From the NCBI GenBank assembly GCA_021741145.1, contig JAIOYK010000003.1:1-64000 (forward strand): a stretch of 64,000 nt of DNA, written 5' to 3'. The notes under the pieces were generated by a model that was not told the DNA's origin, ran no database searches, and saw only the letters and a program-made list of their open reading frames with translations. Positions within the stretch are counted from its first letter, which is position 1, and every line of letters begins with the position of its first letter. Source of the stretch: Rhodospirillum sp. (GTDB lineage Bacteria; Pseudomonadota; Alphaproteobacteria; Rhodospirillales; Rhodospirillaceae). Positions 35,228-45,800 of the stretch are shown piece after piece. Both the position numbers and the translations under genes were made by a program.

Positions 35228-35389
35228 ATGGAACGAAGCGACGGTCCGCGGACCGGTCCCCGTGTCGCCATCGTCACCGGCGCGAGCCGGGGCGTCGGGC
35301 GCGCGTGAAATGGGGATCCCAAGGATATCGTGGTCATGGTGGCTTTTCTCTGCTCCGACACCACGGTTCTGGCCAGAAAGGGGGGGTGA
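35228..35389 (+). pseudogene. internally deleted short-chain dehydrogenase remnant
   Basis: From ATG 35228, a 26-residue SDR N-terminus reads MERSDGPRTGPRVAIVTGAS then RGVGRA, including the cofactor-binding TGxxxGxG, and stops at TGA 35306. In the same frame the next 26 codons read DPKDIVVMVAFLCSDTTVLA, which resembles the conserved SDR C-terminus (DIA.mV.FLaSd....tG). About 200 central residues are missing. The intact gene would have followed the PanE-like gene directly, so the aldolase/PanE/SDR genes were probably one operon. The deletion is inferred from the family's normal size of ~250 aa. Confidence 0.7.
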
Positions 35390-35511
35390 AAATTCGACGT
35401 TTCTCCAGGCGCGAAACCCTTTAGACTCCCCATGTCTGTCATACCCGCCACCCGGGGAGAGCCCGAATCGCGCTCCCCCGTTCTTGGATTGGCGGGAGGG
35501 AAAGGGTTTTC

Positions 35512-38295
35512 ATGAGCACGCACCGTATTCGCAAACCCCGCGAGGTCATCGACCGGAAGGCCTTGACGGGCCGACTGGAGGACCTGGCCACCGCCGTGAG
35601 CGACAATCGGGAACGGCGGGCCAAGCTGCTGCCTTTGTTCAAGGACACTCTGGCCGAGGGTCGATCGGCGATTCGCCACAGGTTTCTAGAGGAAAAGGGA
35701 ACCGGGGCCGCGGCCTTCGCCGAATACAGCTACCTCATGGATCAGATCATCCGGCTGCTCTTCGACTTCACCACCTCCCATGTCTATCCCAGGGCCAATC
35801 GGACCCGGGGAGAGCAGATGACCCTGCTCGCCGTGGGGGGTTATGGGCGCGGGGAAATGTCCCCCCATTCTGACATCGATTTGCTGTTCCTGCTGCCCTA
35901 CAAGGCGACGCCCCTGCATGAGCAGGTGGTGGAATACATGCTCTATGTGCTGTGGGACATGGGCCTGAAGGTGGGCCACGCGACCCGTTCCGTGGACGAA
36001 TGCGTGCGTCAGGCCAAGGGCGATATCACCATCCGCACGGCCATGCTGGAAGCCCGCTACCTATGGGGCGACCGCGCGCTCTTCGGGCAATTGAAGAAGA
36101 AGTATTGGACGAACGTGGTCAACGGGACTGGCCCGGATTTCGTGGAGACCAAGTTGGGCGAGCGGGACCAGCGGCATTTGCGCATGGGCGATTCCCGCTA
36201 TGTGCTCGAACCCAATATCAAGGACGGCAAGGGAGGCCTGCGCGACCTGCACACCCTATTCTGGATCGCCCGCTATATCTACGGCGTCTCGGACATGCGG
36301 GAATTGGTGCAGTTGGGGGTGTTGACCCCAGACGCGGCCTCGAAATTCACCCGCGCCCGGAATTTTCTATGGTCCGTCCGCTGCCACCTTCACTACCTGA
36401 CCAACCGGCCGGAAGAGCGGTTGACCTTCGACGTCCAACCCACCATCGCCGAACGCATGGGCTACACGGACCGCAACAGTGGTCGGGGTGTCGAACGGTT
36501 CATGAAACACTATTTCCTGATGGCAAAGACCGTGGGTGACTTGACCCGCATTTTTTGCGCCGTGCTGGAAGAACAGCAGAAGCGGCGCCCGATTCTGTCC
36601 CGGGCCGCGATGTTCCTGGGCAAGAAGCAGCTTGGGGATTTCGTGCTGGACGGCGGGCGACTGGCCGTCAAGGCACGGGACGACCTGGAGAAGCAACCCA
36701 TCCTGATCATGCGCCTGTTCAAGGTGGGCCAGGACCAGGGCCTTGACATCCACCCCGATACCCTGCGGCTGGTGACGGAAAACCTGCCCCGGGTCACCGC
36801 CCTGCGCGACGATCCGGACGCCAATGCCCTGTTCATGGAGATCCTCTGTTCGCCCATGGATCCGGAAGTGACCCTGCGCCACTTGTCCGAATCCGGCGTC
36901 TTTGCCCGCTTCATCCCCGATTTCGGACGGGTGACCGCGCAAATGCAGTTCGATATGTACCATGTCTACACGACCGACGAGCATACCATTCGCGCCATTG
37001 GTCTGCTCCACAACCTGGAGAAAGGGGTGATCGCCGAGCGCATGCCCACCGCGGCCATGGCCATCGGTAAGATCCAGTCTCGCCGGGCGCTCTATCTGGC
37101 TGTTCTCCTTCATGATATCGCCAAGGGCCGGGGCGGCGACCACTCGGTCCTGGGGGCGGACGTGGCCCTGAAGCTGGGGCCGCGCCTGGGCATGACCCCG
37201 GAGGAGACCGAAACGGTGGCTTGGTTGGTGCGCCACCACCTGGACATGTCGCGCACCGCCTTCAAGCTGGATGTGGACGACCTGAAGACCATTTTGGATT
37301 TCACGGATCTGGTCCAATCCATGGAGCGGTTGCGTCTGCTTCTTGTCTTGACCACGGTCGATATTCTCGCCGTCGGCCCGAATGTCTGGAACAACTGGAA
37401 ATCCTCGCTCCTGCGGGAGTTGTATAACCGGGCCAAGGATGTGTTGACGGGGGGCTTCCAGGCCGAAGCCCGGGACCGGCGGGTGGCCGCGAAGCGGGCC
37501 GCCCTGGTCGCCGCCCTCGGGGACTGGCCAGAGGCGGAGCGGGAGGGCTACGCGGATCTGCATTATCCGGCCTACTGGCTAACCTTCGATTCGGATACCC
37601 ATGAAAGTCATGCCCGCATGATCCGCCGGGCCCGGGTCAAGGGCGAGGCCGTGGCCGTGGAGGTCGTCTCGGACGAATCCCGCGCCGTCTCTGAGGTTCT
37701 GATCCTGACCGAGGACCATCCCGGGTTGTTTTCCAAGATCGCCGGAGCCATGTCGCTGGCTGGCGTGAACATCCTGGACGCCAAGATCACCACCATGGGC
37801 GACGGCATGGCCTTGGATGTCTTTACCGTGCAGACCATGGAAGGGCGTCTGGTCGAAGGCGAGGAGCGGATCGGCCGCCTTCGGAAGACCGTTCACGATG
37901 TGCTCATTGGCTTCATTTCCCTGGACAAGGCCCTGCGGGAGCAGTCGCCACGCCTGCCCGAACGGACCCGGGCCATCACCGTGCCGCCCCGAGTGATCAT
38001 CGACAATGTGGCGTCCAAGACCCACACGGTGATCGAGATCAACGGGCGGGATCGGCCGGGCTTTCTGTACGCTGTTACAACGGCCTTGACCGATGTGGCG
38101 CTGCAAATTTCCTCGGCTCGCGTTTCGACTTACGGCGAGCGGGTCGTGGACGTCTTCTACGTCAAGGATGTGTTCGGGATGAAGGTGGTCCACAAGGGCA
38201 AGCTTGGTCAGATTCGCGCCACCCTGGAGGAAGCCATCGCCGAAAAGCCAAAGGGCAAGGGCAAGATGTCGGTCGGCAAGCTGGCGGCCGAATAG
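35512..38295 (+). CDS. glnD: bifunctional [protein-PII] uridylyltransferase / UMP-removing enzyme
   Basis: GlnD (927 aa) senses glutamine and adds or removes UMP on PII proteins, setting nitrogen control. The nucleotidyltransferase motif is LLAVGGYGRGEMSPHSDIDL (near residues 104-123). The HD hydrolase domain follows (VLLHDIAKGRGGDHSVLGAD near 529, VRHHLDMS). Two ACT domains end the protein (LTEDHPGLFSKIAGAMSLAG near 730, INGRDRPGFLYAVTTALTDV near 840). All regions are intact and the length is normal. It lies downstream of the decayed SDR gene with its own GGGAGGG-type SD. murJ is nearby, as in many alphaproteobacteria. Confidence 0.97.
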   Translation: MSTHRIRKPREVIDRKALTGRLEDLATAVSDNRERRAKLLPLFKDTLAEGRSAIRHRFLEEKGTGAAAFAEYSYLMDQIIRLLFDFTTSHVYPRANRTRGEQMTLLAVGGYGRGEMSPHSDIDLLFLLPYKATPLHEQVVEYMLYVLWDMGLKVGHATRSVDECVRQAKGDITIRTAMLEARYLWGDRALFGQLKKKYWTNVVNGTGPDFVETKLGERDQRHLRMGDSRYVLEPNIKDGKGGLRDLHTLFWIARYIYGVSDMRELVQLGVLTPDAASKFTRARNFLWSVRCHLHYLTNRPEERLTFDVQPTIAERMGYTDRNSGRGVERFMKHYFLMAKTVGDLTRIFCAVLEEQQKRRPILSRAAMFLGKKQLGDFVLDGGRLAVKARDDLEKQPILIMRLFKVGQDQGLDIHPDTLRLVTENLPRVTALRDDPDANALFMEILCSPMDPEVTLRHLSESGVFARFIPDFGRVTAQMQFDMYHVYTTDEHTIRAIGLLHNLEKGVIAERMPTAAMAIGKIQSRRALYLAVLLHDIAKGRGGDHSVLGADVALKLGPRLGMTPEETETVAWLVRHHLDMSRTAFKLDVDDLKTILDFTDLVQSMERLRLLLVLTTVDILAVGPNVWNNWKSSLLRELYNRAKDVLTGGFQAEARDRRVAAKRAALVAALGDWPEAEREGYADLHYPAYWLTFDSDTHESHARMIRRARVKGEAVAVEVVSDESRAVSEVLILTEDHPGLFSKIAGAMSLAGVNILDAKITTMGDGMALDVFTVQTMEGRLVEGEERIGRLRKTVHDVLIGFISLDKALREQSPRLPERTRAITVPPRVIIDNVASKTHTVIEINGRDRPGFLYAVTTALTDVALQISSARVSTYGERVVDVFYVKDVFGMKVVHKGKLGQIRATLEEAIAEKPKGKGKMSVGKLAAE

Positions 38296-38324
38296 GGAGA
38301 GGGAACAGAGATCGGAGGCCGCGG

Positions 38325-39335
38325 ATGACTCTCCATGTAACCAATGGCGATGGAGCGGGGGGCGCCCTGGAAATGGCGGGCCTGGGCGGGGATGTCTTGC
38401 CCTGGCGGGACCTGATGCACCACGGCCCCTTTCCGCCGGTCCTGTCCCTCGAGGAATTGGCACCGGTGCGGGCGGCCTATCTGGCTGGGAACCGGCTGGA
38501 TCCGGCGGCGGTCACCGCGAACTTCAGGGACCGGGACGCGTGCTTGCGACGGGCGGTAACAACCGGTGAGCCTATTGTTCTTTGGTTCGAGCATGATCTG
38601 CTGGACCAGCTTCAACTCCTTCAGATCCTCGATGCCGTCGCCGAATGGCGGGGGGACCCCGAGTGTCTTTCGTTGATTTGCTTGGATGCCTTTCCTGGCA
38701 TTTCCCCGTTCCGGGGCCTGGGCCAGTTGATGCCGGAGCACCTTGCGGGCCTGTTTCCCTCCCGTCTGCCCGTTTCCGGGGAAACCGTGCGTCAGGCGCG
38801 CCAGGCCTGGGCCATTTTTCGGGGCTCCGATCCCCGAATTCTACGGACCCTCGCCGACCGGGGCGTCGAGGGCCTGGCCTATCTGGGCGCGGCGCTTGCC
38901 CGCCATTGCGCGGAATTCCCCTGGACCATCGACGGCTTGACCCTGACGGAACGAAGGATCCTTACCTTGGTGGGGGATGGGCTATCCAGCCCCGGCCCCC
39001 TGTTCCGGGCCTCCATGGACATGGAAACGGTCTTGTTTCCGGGGGACTGGACGTTTTTCGACCGGGTCGCCAGCCTTTGCGCCGAAGCCGATCCCCTTCT
39101 CGCGGTGGAGGGAGGCGGCGCCTTCCTTCGGCCCGAGGGCGAGGACGGCCCATCGGAAGCCTTCCGCGTCCAACGGCTCGCCTTGACCGACCGGGGGCGG
39201 GATGTCCTTTCGGGGCGTGTTGGGAAGCGTTGGCCCCGGGACGAATGGTTGGGGGGAATCCGCGTGAACACCGGGGATGTCCATTGGTGTTGGGATGGTA
39301 CCTTGGATCGGTTCGTGGCGATGGCCGCCGTATAG
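38325..39335 (+). CDS. DUF1835 domain protein
   Basis: The 336-aa protein begins LHVTNGDGAGGALEMAGLGG and continues VLPWRDLMHHGPFP, the hallmark of DUF1835. WFEHDLLDQLQLLQILDAVA follows near residue 88. The C-terminal half (GLTLTERRILTLVGDGLSSP, then DRGRDVLSGR) looks like a winged-helix fold. Function is unknown; homologues are cytoplasmic. It starts 29 bases after glnD with a GGAGG-like SD and could be cotranscribed. Confidence 0.8.
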   Translation: MTLHVTNGDGAGGALEMAGLGGDVLPWRDLMHHGPFPPVLSLEELAPVRAAYLAGNRLDPAAVTANFRDRDACLRRAVTTGEPIVLWFEHDLLDQLQLLQILDAVAEWRGDPECLSLICLDAFPGISPFRGLGQLMPEHLAGLFPSRLPVSGETVRQARQAWAIFRGSDPRILRTLADRGVEGLAYLGAALARHCAEFPWTIDGLTLTERRILTLVGDGLSSPGPLFRASMDMETVLFPGDWTFFDRVASLCAEADPLLAVEGGGAFLRPEGEDGPSEAFRVQRLALTDRGRDVLSGRVGKRWPRDEWLGGIRVNTGDVHWCWDGTLDRFVAMAAV

Positions 39336-39359
39336 CCGGAAGGCACCGCGCCGCGCGCG

Positions 39360-40679
39360 TCAGGCCGCCTCTCGCATGTTTACCAGCCGCCGCCAATGGG
39401 GCATCAGATCCTCCTCGAACACCTTCGCCCAGGTGGGGGCGTTCCGTTCCATGGAGGTTCTAGCGGCCCGGCCCACGGCGCGGGTATCTCCGGCCAGGGC
39501 GATTTCCAGGGTCCGCGCCCAGTCCTCCGGCTCGCCCCCGGTTACGCCATATCCGTCCACGCCGTCTTCGTGAATCCATCGCGCGGTGCCACCGGCCCTC
39601 GCCGACAGGACGGAGGCCAGTCCGGCGGCCCGGGCCTCCAGGGCGACATTGCCAAATGTTTCCGATTCGCTGGGAAAGAGGAAGAGGTCGGCCGACGCCA
39701 ACAGCCGCGCCAAATCCGTTTGGGGCAGGGATCCGGGGGTGAAGACCCGCCCCCCCAGCTCCGATCGGACCGCTTCCAGATCCGCGCCCACTCCGGCGAT
39801 GATCAGGGACAGGTCATGACCCCGGTCGAGCAGGACGCGGACGGCCCGGGCGGCGACCAGGACCCGTTTGCTGCCATCGGCCCGTCCGGCGAAAACCACC
39901 ACGGTGCCTTCCGGTGGCGTGCCGAAGCGCTCGGCGAGCCAGAATCGGTCCCGTTTGTCGGGAGAAAACAGGTCCAGGTCGATCCCTCGACGCAAAAGGC
40001 TGGTGGGTTTTCCTGGGTGGCTCGCGCGCACCAGGGCGGCGTCCTCCGGCCGGGAGACGAAGACATGGACACCTGGGGTCAGTTGGGTCCGCAGTTTATT
40101 GCCCTCGGCGCGGGCGATGCGGTCCCCCAGGTGAAACCCGTCGGCTATCCATCCCCCCAGCCGATTTCCCAGGGCCCGCCGCAGGATATTTGGGCCATAG
40201 GTTCTGGCCAGGGTCTCCACGTCCGTGTGGATGGAATGGGCGAGCGGAATCCCCCTTTCCTGGGCGACACGCAGGGCCGTCTTGCCGAAGGAAAAATGGT
40301 CCGTGCCGACCAGAAGGTCGAAGGAAGGGAGTCGGGCCGCAAGGCCTGGATGGTAGCCCGCCAGATCCGTATGACCCGCTCCGCTATCCAGGAACGGCAG
40401 CCGATCCGTGCCCAGGCGGGGGGGAAACAGGTGGAATCGGGCCCGGTCGTGGAGCGGGATGACGCGCTCTTCCGGCCCCAGGAAAAAGACCGTCAGGTCG
40501 ATGTCGGTCGTCTGAGTCGCCACGGCGGCGAAGCGTTCCCAGACCTTCACATGGCCTCCGGCGGAGGGTGTCCAATGGAGGGTCACCAGAACGGCGACCC
40601 GGATGGGGAGCGCGTTTGGCGGGGACGTTGAAACGGTGTCGGGCAAAACAAGTTCTCCGGCCGGGACCCACGCGCGCAT
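39360..40679 (-). CDS. GT-B glycosyltransferase, family 4 type
   Basis: The protein has two Rossmann-like halves. The C-terminal half carries the GT4 signatures VVFAGRADGSKRVLVAARAV, FTPGSLPQTDLARLLASADL and the nucleotide-sugar motif FLFPSESETFGNVALEARAA (EX7E). The N-terminal half has VLVTLHWTPSAGGHVKVWER for the acceptor. It probably builds a cell-surface glycan or glycolipid. The start is uncertain: ATG 40679 gives 439 aa, ATG 40745 is possible, and a later GTT/TTG region near IRVAVLV is where conservation begins. It is divergent from murJ. Confidence 0.85.
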   Translation of the reverse strand: MRAWVPAGELVLPDTVSTSPPNALPIRVAVLVTLHWTPSAGGHVKVWERFAAVATQTTDIDLTVFFLGPEERVIPLHDRARFHLFPPRLGTDRLPFLDSGAGHTDLAGYHPGLAARLPSFDLLVGTDHFSFGKTALRVAQERGIPLAHSIHTDVETLARTYGPNILRRALGNRLGGWIADGFHLGDRIARAEGNKLRTQLTPGVHVFVSRPEDAALVRASHPGKPTSLLRRGIDLDLFSPDKRDRFWLAERFGTPPEGTVVVFAGRADGSKRVLVAARAVRVLLDRGHDLSLIIAGVGADLEAVRSELGGRVFTPGSLPQTDLARLLASADLFLFPSESETFGNVALEARAAGLASVLSARAGGTARWIHEDGVDGYGVTGGEPEDWARTLEIALAGDTRAVGRAARTSMERNAPTWAKVFEEDLMPHWRRLVNMREAA

Positions 40680-40914
40680 GGGGCTTGGGGAAAGGCGAAC
40701 GGGGAATGGCCCCCTTGTCTTATACAACGGATGGACGCGTTCCACTCTGGCGATTCCGTTGTCCTCTCATTTTGGTGATGCGAGACCCAAATCCAAGTCC
40801 TGGGGCGGGTGATCCTGGCTTAACCTTCCGCGAAGCCGCTTGAAAAGGCCGACGTCCCGGCGCACCTTGCGCGTCGCCGTTCTCTTCACCCGTCGGGCCC
40901 AGGGGTCGCCATCC

Positions 40915-42465
40915 ATGTCCCTCATTCGTTCCATCACCACCGTTGGCGGTTATACCATGCTCTCCCGGGTTACCGGATTTGCCCGGGACATTCTGATCGC
41001 CCGCTATTTGGGTGCGGGCATGGTCTCCGACGCCTTTTTCGTGGCCTTCCGCCTTCCCAACCTGTTCCGCCGCCTGTTCGCCGAAGGGGCCTTCGCCGCG
41101 GCTTTCGTTCCCGTTTATTCCGGCGCGGTGGAGGTCGAGGGCAAGGAAGCGGCCCAGCGGTTCGCCCACCAGGCGGCCACGATCCTGGCCTTGATCCTGG
41201 TGGTGTTCGTCGCGGCCATGGAAGTGACCATGCCCTGGGCCATGGTTATCCTGGCCCCGGGGTTCGAAGCCGTGCCGGGCAAGATGGAACTGGCCACGGA
41301 ATTGTCGCGGATCACCTTTCCCTATCTGCTGTTCATCTCACTGGTGTCCCTACAATCGGGGGTGTTGAATTCCCTGGGGCGGTTCGCCGCCGCCGCGGCG
41401 GCACCGGTGTTGCTCAACCTGACTCTGATCGTCGCCATGCTAGGTTTCGCCGACCTGGGCGAGACGCCGGGCCATGCCCTGTCCTGGGGTGTCACCGCCG
41501 CGGGTGTGGTTCAATTCCTGTGGTTGGTCCACCATTGCCGCGTGGCTGGCGCGCCAATTCACTTCATCAGGCCCCGGGTGACGGAAAAGGTCAAGGTCTT
41601 GGGAAAGCGTATCTTGCCCGTGGTCTTCGGCTCCAGCATGTATCAGGTGAACCTGCTGATCGGGACTATTCTGGCCTCCCTGGTCAGCGATGGGGCGGTC
41701 AGCTATCTGTACTACGCCGATCGGGTGACTCAATTGCCGTTGGGGGTGGTTGGCGTGGCCGTGGGAACGGCCCTGCTTCCCCTGTTGTCCCGGCAGATCA
41801 AGGCGGGCAAAATCGAGGCCGCGCTCTGGAACCAGAACCGTGCCCTGGAATTCGCCCTGCTGCTGACCCTGCCCGCGGGGGGGGCCTTGATTGTGATCTC
41901 CAGTCCGGTGATCTCGGTTCTGTTCGAGCGGGGCGCCTTCTCCGCCCAGGACGTCACCGCCACGGCCACGGCCATGGCGGCCTTTGCTTCTGGTTTGCCC
42001 GCCTATGTGATGATCAAGGTCTTCTCTCCCGCCTTCTACGCCCGGGAAGATACGGCCACGCCGGTGAAGGTGGCCGCCTTGTCCATGGGGGTCAATATCG
42101 CTTTGAACCTGTCCCTGATGTGGACCCTGGGTCATCTGGGTATCGCCATCGGCGCCACGGTGTCGAGCTGGGTGAACGCTCTGTTGTTGGGCTGGATTCT
42201 CCACCGTCGGGCGGAGCTCAACCTGGATGGACGTCTGATCTCCCGGTTCCCGCGAATCCTTCTTGCCACCCTTGTCATGGCCGGAACCCTATGGGGGGGC
42301 GCCGAGGTCACGGCGCCGCTTCTGGCCGGGGGGGAAGCGGTGCGCGCCGCGACTCTGGCCGGGCTGATCGCCCTGGGCATGGTGGTCTATTTCGGCCTCG
42401 CCTTCCTGATAAGCGCCACGGCTCTTTCGGACTTCAAGGGATTCTCGCGGCGGGATGCGGTGTGA
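40915..42465 (+). CDS. murJ: lipid II flippase MurJ
   Basis: MurJ (516 aa) moves the peptidoglycan precursor lipid II across the inner membrane. The N-terminus SLIRSITTVGGYTMLSRVTG, FARDILIARYLGAG and FRLPNLFRRLFAEGAF is diagnostic, with the conserved Arg residues lining the cavity. About 14 helices span the protein. VLFERGAFSAQDV and VKVFSPAFYAREDT are further MOP-superfamily signatures. ATG 40915 begins the conserved part; an in-frame ATG at 40840 adds 25 basic residues and is unlikely. An AGGGG SD is near. Confidence 0.96.
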   Translation: MSLIRSITTVGGYTMLSRVTGFARDILIARYLGAGMVSDAFFVAFRLPNLFRRLFAEGAFAAAFVPVYSGAVEVEGKEAAQRFAHQAATILALILVVFVAAMEVTMPWAMVILAPGFEAVPGKMELATELSRITFPYLLFISLVSLQSGVLNSLGRFAAAAAAPVLLNLTLIVAMLGFADLGETPGHALSWGVTAAGVVQFLWLVHHCRVAGAPIHFIRPRVTEKVKVLGKRILPVVFGSSMYQVNLLIGTILASLVSDGAVSYLYYADRVTQLPLGVVGVAVGTALLPLLSRQIKAGKIEAALWNQNRALEFALLLTLPAGGALIVISSPVISVLFERGAFSAQDVTATATAMAAFASGLPAYVMIKVFSPAFYAREDTATPVKVAALSMGVNIALNLSLMWTLGHLGIAIGATVSSWVNALLLGWILHRRAELNLDGRLISRFPRILLATLVMAGTLWGGAEVTAPLLAGGEAVRAATLAGLIALGMVVYFGLAFLISATALSDFKGFSRRDAV

Positions 42466-42850
42466 GCCGCGGGAAGTTCGTTTCGTGGGTTCTCTCAACG
42501 GAGGAAAACATCCTTGAAAAAGCGCGAACCGAAGAGGGACTCGCGACTCCCCCTCCGCTAAAATCAGACATATTGCTGTTGAGAAATGTGATCCGGTCGG
42601 TAAAGCTGTCCGTACGAGAAACAGAGCGTTCTGTTCGTGTGATAGAATTCGTTTGAATACACTTGTTCTATCTTTAATCTAGGCTTGGCGGAATGTTGGT
42701 AGAGAACTCAGGTAAAACTAAATCAAAAATAAATAACATCCCCATCTTTGTAAGTATTATTATTTTTTATGGTTGAGAAATTCCTATTTGGCTCAACCAT
42801 TGTAGGGAAAGTGTCCGGCTCACTCCATTTGTTTAATCAGGTGACTGAAC
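42466..42850. promoter_or_regulatory. AT-rich intergenic region with a 9-bp inverted repeat
   Basis: This 385-base gap is unusually A/T-rich between about 42640 and 42790 compared with the surrounding sequence. ATGGTTGAG (42769-42777) and CTCAACCAT (42792-42800) are perfect inverted copies with a 14-base loop, 50 bases before the start of the sensor kinase gene. It should hold the kinase promoter. No gene is visible; no T-run follows the repeat on the plus strand, so a regulator site or leader hairpin is more likely than a terminator. Confidence 0.5.
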
Positions 42851-45800
42851 GTGTTCTTGGATAAATTTCTGTTCCCGCTCCAGAATGACGACCTCGTCGC
42901 TCTTCCCTACGAGGGCACTTACCAGCTTGGTTTGGTGGCTCTGTCTGTTTTTCTTGCTCTTGTGGCGTCCTGGGCGGCCCTGGCCTCGCTTCGGCGGGTC
43001 TTGGCATCGGATGGATCCGATCCACGCATTCGCTTGATCTGGATTGCCTCGGGGGGCGCAAGCCTGGGTGTTGGTGTCTGGGGCATGCATTTCCTGGGTA
43101 TGATGGCCTTCTCCCTACCCTGCGCCGTGTCCTACGATCCCTTTGGCACCCTTCTGTCCGTCCTGCCGGGGCTCGTGGCCAGTGGCATTGCCCTTTGGGC
43201 GGTTTCCAATCGCCAGGAAGACTGGCGATGGCTGGCCCTGGGGGCGGTCTTGTTGGGGGGCGGCATTGGGGCGATGCATTACATGGGGATGGCGGCCATG
43301 CGTCTGCCTGCGGTCCTGGTATACGATCCACTGCTGGTGATGCTGTCCGTGATCATGGCGGTTCTCCTCGCGTTTCTGGCCCTAGCTCTGGTCGCTCAAT
43401 CCAACCGAGGGACGGGGAGCGCCTTCTGGCGCCATCTGGGGGCTGGGGTGGTCCTTGGCGGGGCGGTTGCCGCCATGCATTACATCGCCATGGCCGCGGC
43501 AATTTTCGTACCCGAGGGGCCGCCGGAACTTCAGACGAAGGGTCTGCATACGGAAATCCTGGCCATGATGATTGCCCTGGGCGTGTTTCTCATCGCCGGG
43601 ATGGTTGTTGCCTCCGCCTTCGCTTCCCGCCTCATGGAAACATCCCGTCGATTGGAGCGGGAAGTGGCGCAGCGCAAGGAGGCCGAAAAGGCCGCGCGGG
43701 CGGAACAGGGGCGGCTTCAAGCCATTTTCGATACGGTGCTCGAGGCGATTATCCTAATCGGCCGGGATGGGCGGATTCGCCATTGGAGCCCGAGCGCCCA
43801 GAGGATTTTCCAATACACGGCCGAGGAAGTGCTCGGTCGCAATGTCTCGGTACTCACCGATAGCATTTCGTCGGCGACCCATGACGGATATATCGAGCGC
43901 TATCACCAAACCGGAGAGGCTCGGATCATCGGCATTGGCCGGGAGGTGGTGGGGCGTCGCAAGGATGGCTCCCTGGTGCCCCTGGATCTGTCCGTCGCGG
44001 AGACGCGCACCGACGAGGACGTCTTTTACACCGGCGTCCTCCGGGATATCACCCAGCGCAAGAAAATTGAAACGGAGCTGATCGAGGCCCGGCGACAGGC
44101 CGACGCGGCCAACCAGGCCAAATCGGATTTCCTGGCCAATATGAGTCATGAGGTCCGCACACCCCTGAACGCGGTCATTGGCATGACCCATCTGCTGCGG
44201 TCCACCGTTTTGGAGGCGCGCCAGGACGATTACGCCCAGCGAATCGAGACCGCTGGTCACCATCTTCTGGGAATCGTCAACGACATCTTGGACTTCTCAA
44301 AGGTGGAAGCGGGCAAGTTGGAAATTGAGTCCGTGCCCTTCGACCTGGAAGAGGTGCTGCGCGACGTCTCCGCCGTCGTCTCCGGGCGGACGGCCTCCAA
44401 GGGTCTGGAATTCCTTCTGGACATTGAACCCTCCGTCCCCCTGTCCTTGGTGGGCGATCCCCTGCGTCTTAATCAGATCCTGTCGAATTTCGCCAATAAC
44501 GCCGTGAAATTCACCGAGACCGGTGAAGTGGCGCTTTCCGTGCGTCTGATCGAAGAGGGGGAGGCGGATGTCCGTCTGCGGTTCTCCGTCCACGACACGG
44601 GGATCGGCATGACCGAGGAACAGAAAGACCGTCTGTTCCAATCCTTCCACCAAGCCGATGCCTCTATAACCCGGCGCTATGGGGGAACGGGTCTGGGCCT
44701 GGCCATCACGCGCAGCCTCGCGGGGATGATGGGGGGGGAAGTCGGGGTGGAAAGCAGCGAGGGGGAAGGCAGCACATTCTGGTTCGAAGCCCGCTGGCTC
44801 CGCGACAGGGAGCGGCCCACCGAACGGCCCTTCCGCTCGACGGCCCTGGGAGAGAGCGTGCTGATCGTGGACGGGAATCGCCATGCCCGTGCCATCCTGG
44901 CGACCATGTTGGCGGATATGGGCTTTGTGGTGGAACAAGCGGGCACCTGTGAGCAAGCGCTGGCCATTTTGGAGAGGGCGGGTGACACCGGGTTGGTCCA
45001 CGCCGTGGTCTTCATCGACAGCCGTCTCTTGTCTGGCGTCGATTGCGATGTGGGCGCGACGATCCGCAAGGCCAGCGGAATGGAAGAGATGCCGGGATTG
45101 GTGCTCGTCGCCCCCCTACCGGGACCGGATCTCGACCAGATCGCCCGGGACCAGGGGGTCGACGCGGTGCTGATCAAGCCGATTACGCCCTCGGCCCTCT
45201 TTGACGTGGTGATTGATGTAATCAATACCGGAGGGGTGGTTCGACGACCGGCCCGAACCACCGTCAAGGCGCTACCGGTGGCTCCGGACCTGACCGGCTC
45301 GAGGATTCTCGTGGCCGAGGATAACGCCATCAACCAAGAGCTTATCGTTGACTTGCTCGAGGCCACGGGAGCATCCGTCGTCCTGGCGGGCGATGGCCTC
45401 CAGGTTTTGGATGCCTTGGCCCAGGACGGACCCTTTGATTTGGTCTTGATGGATATGCAAATGCCCCGGATGGATGGCTTGACGGCCACCCGGAAATTGC
45501 GGGACGACCCGGCCAACAGCGGATTGCCCGTGGTGGCCATGACCGCGAATGTCCTGTCCGGTGATCGGGAGAAAACCTTGGCCGCGGGCATGGACGACCA
45601 CCTAGGGAAGCCCATCGATATTAAGTCCTTCTATCGGGTTTTGGTCAAATACCTGCGATCGGAACGCCGTGGCACCCGGCCGATGCCGCGACCAGGAGAG
45701 CACCGGACCAATCTGGCGGAAGGGCGAGATCCCGGGCCACCGGCGGGGTCGGGGACCGAGGAATACGTTGTTCCCCCCTCGCTTCTGGAGATTCCTGGCC

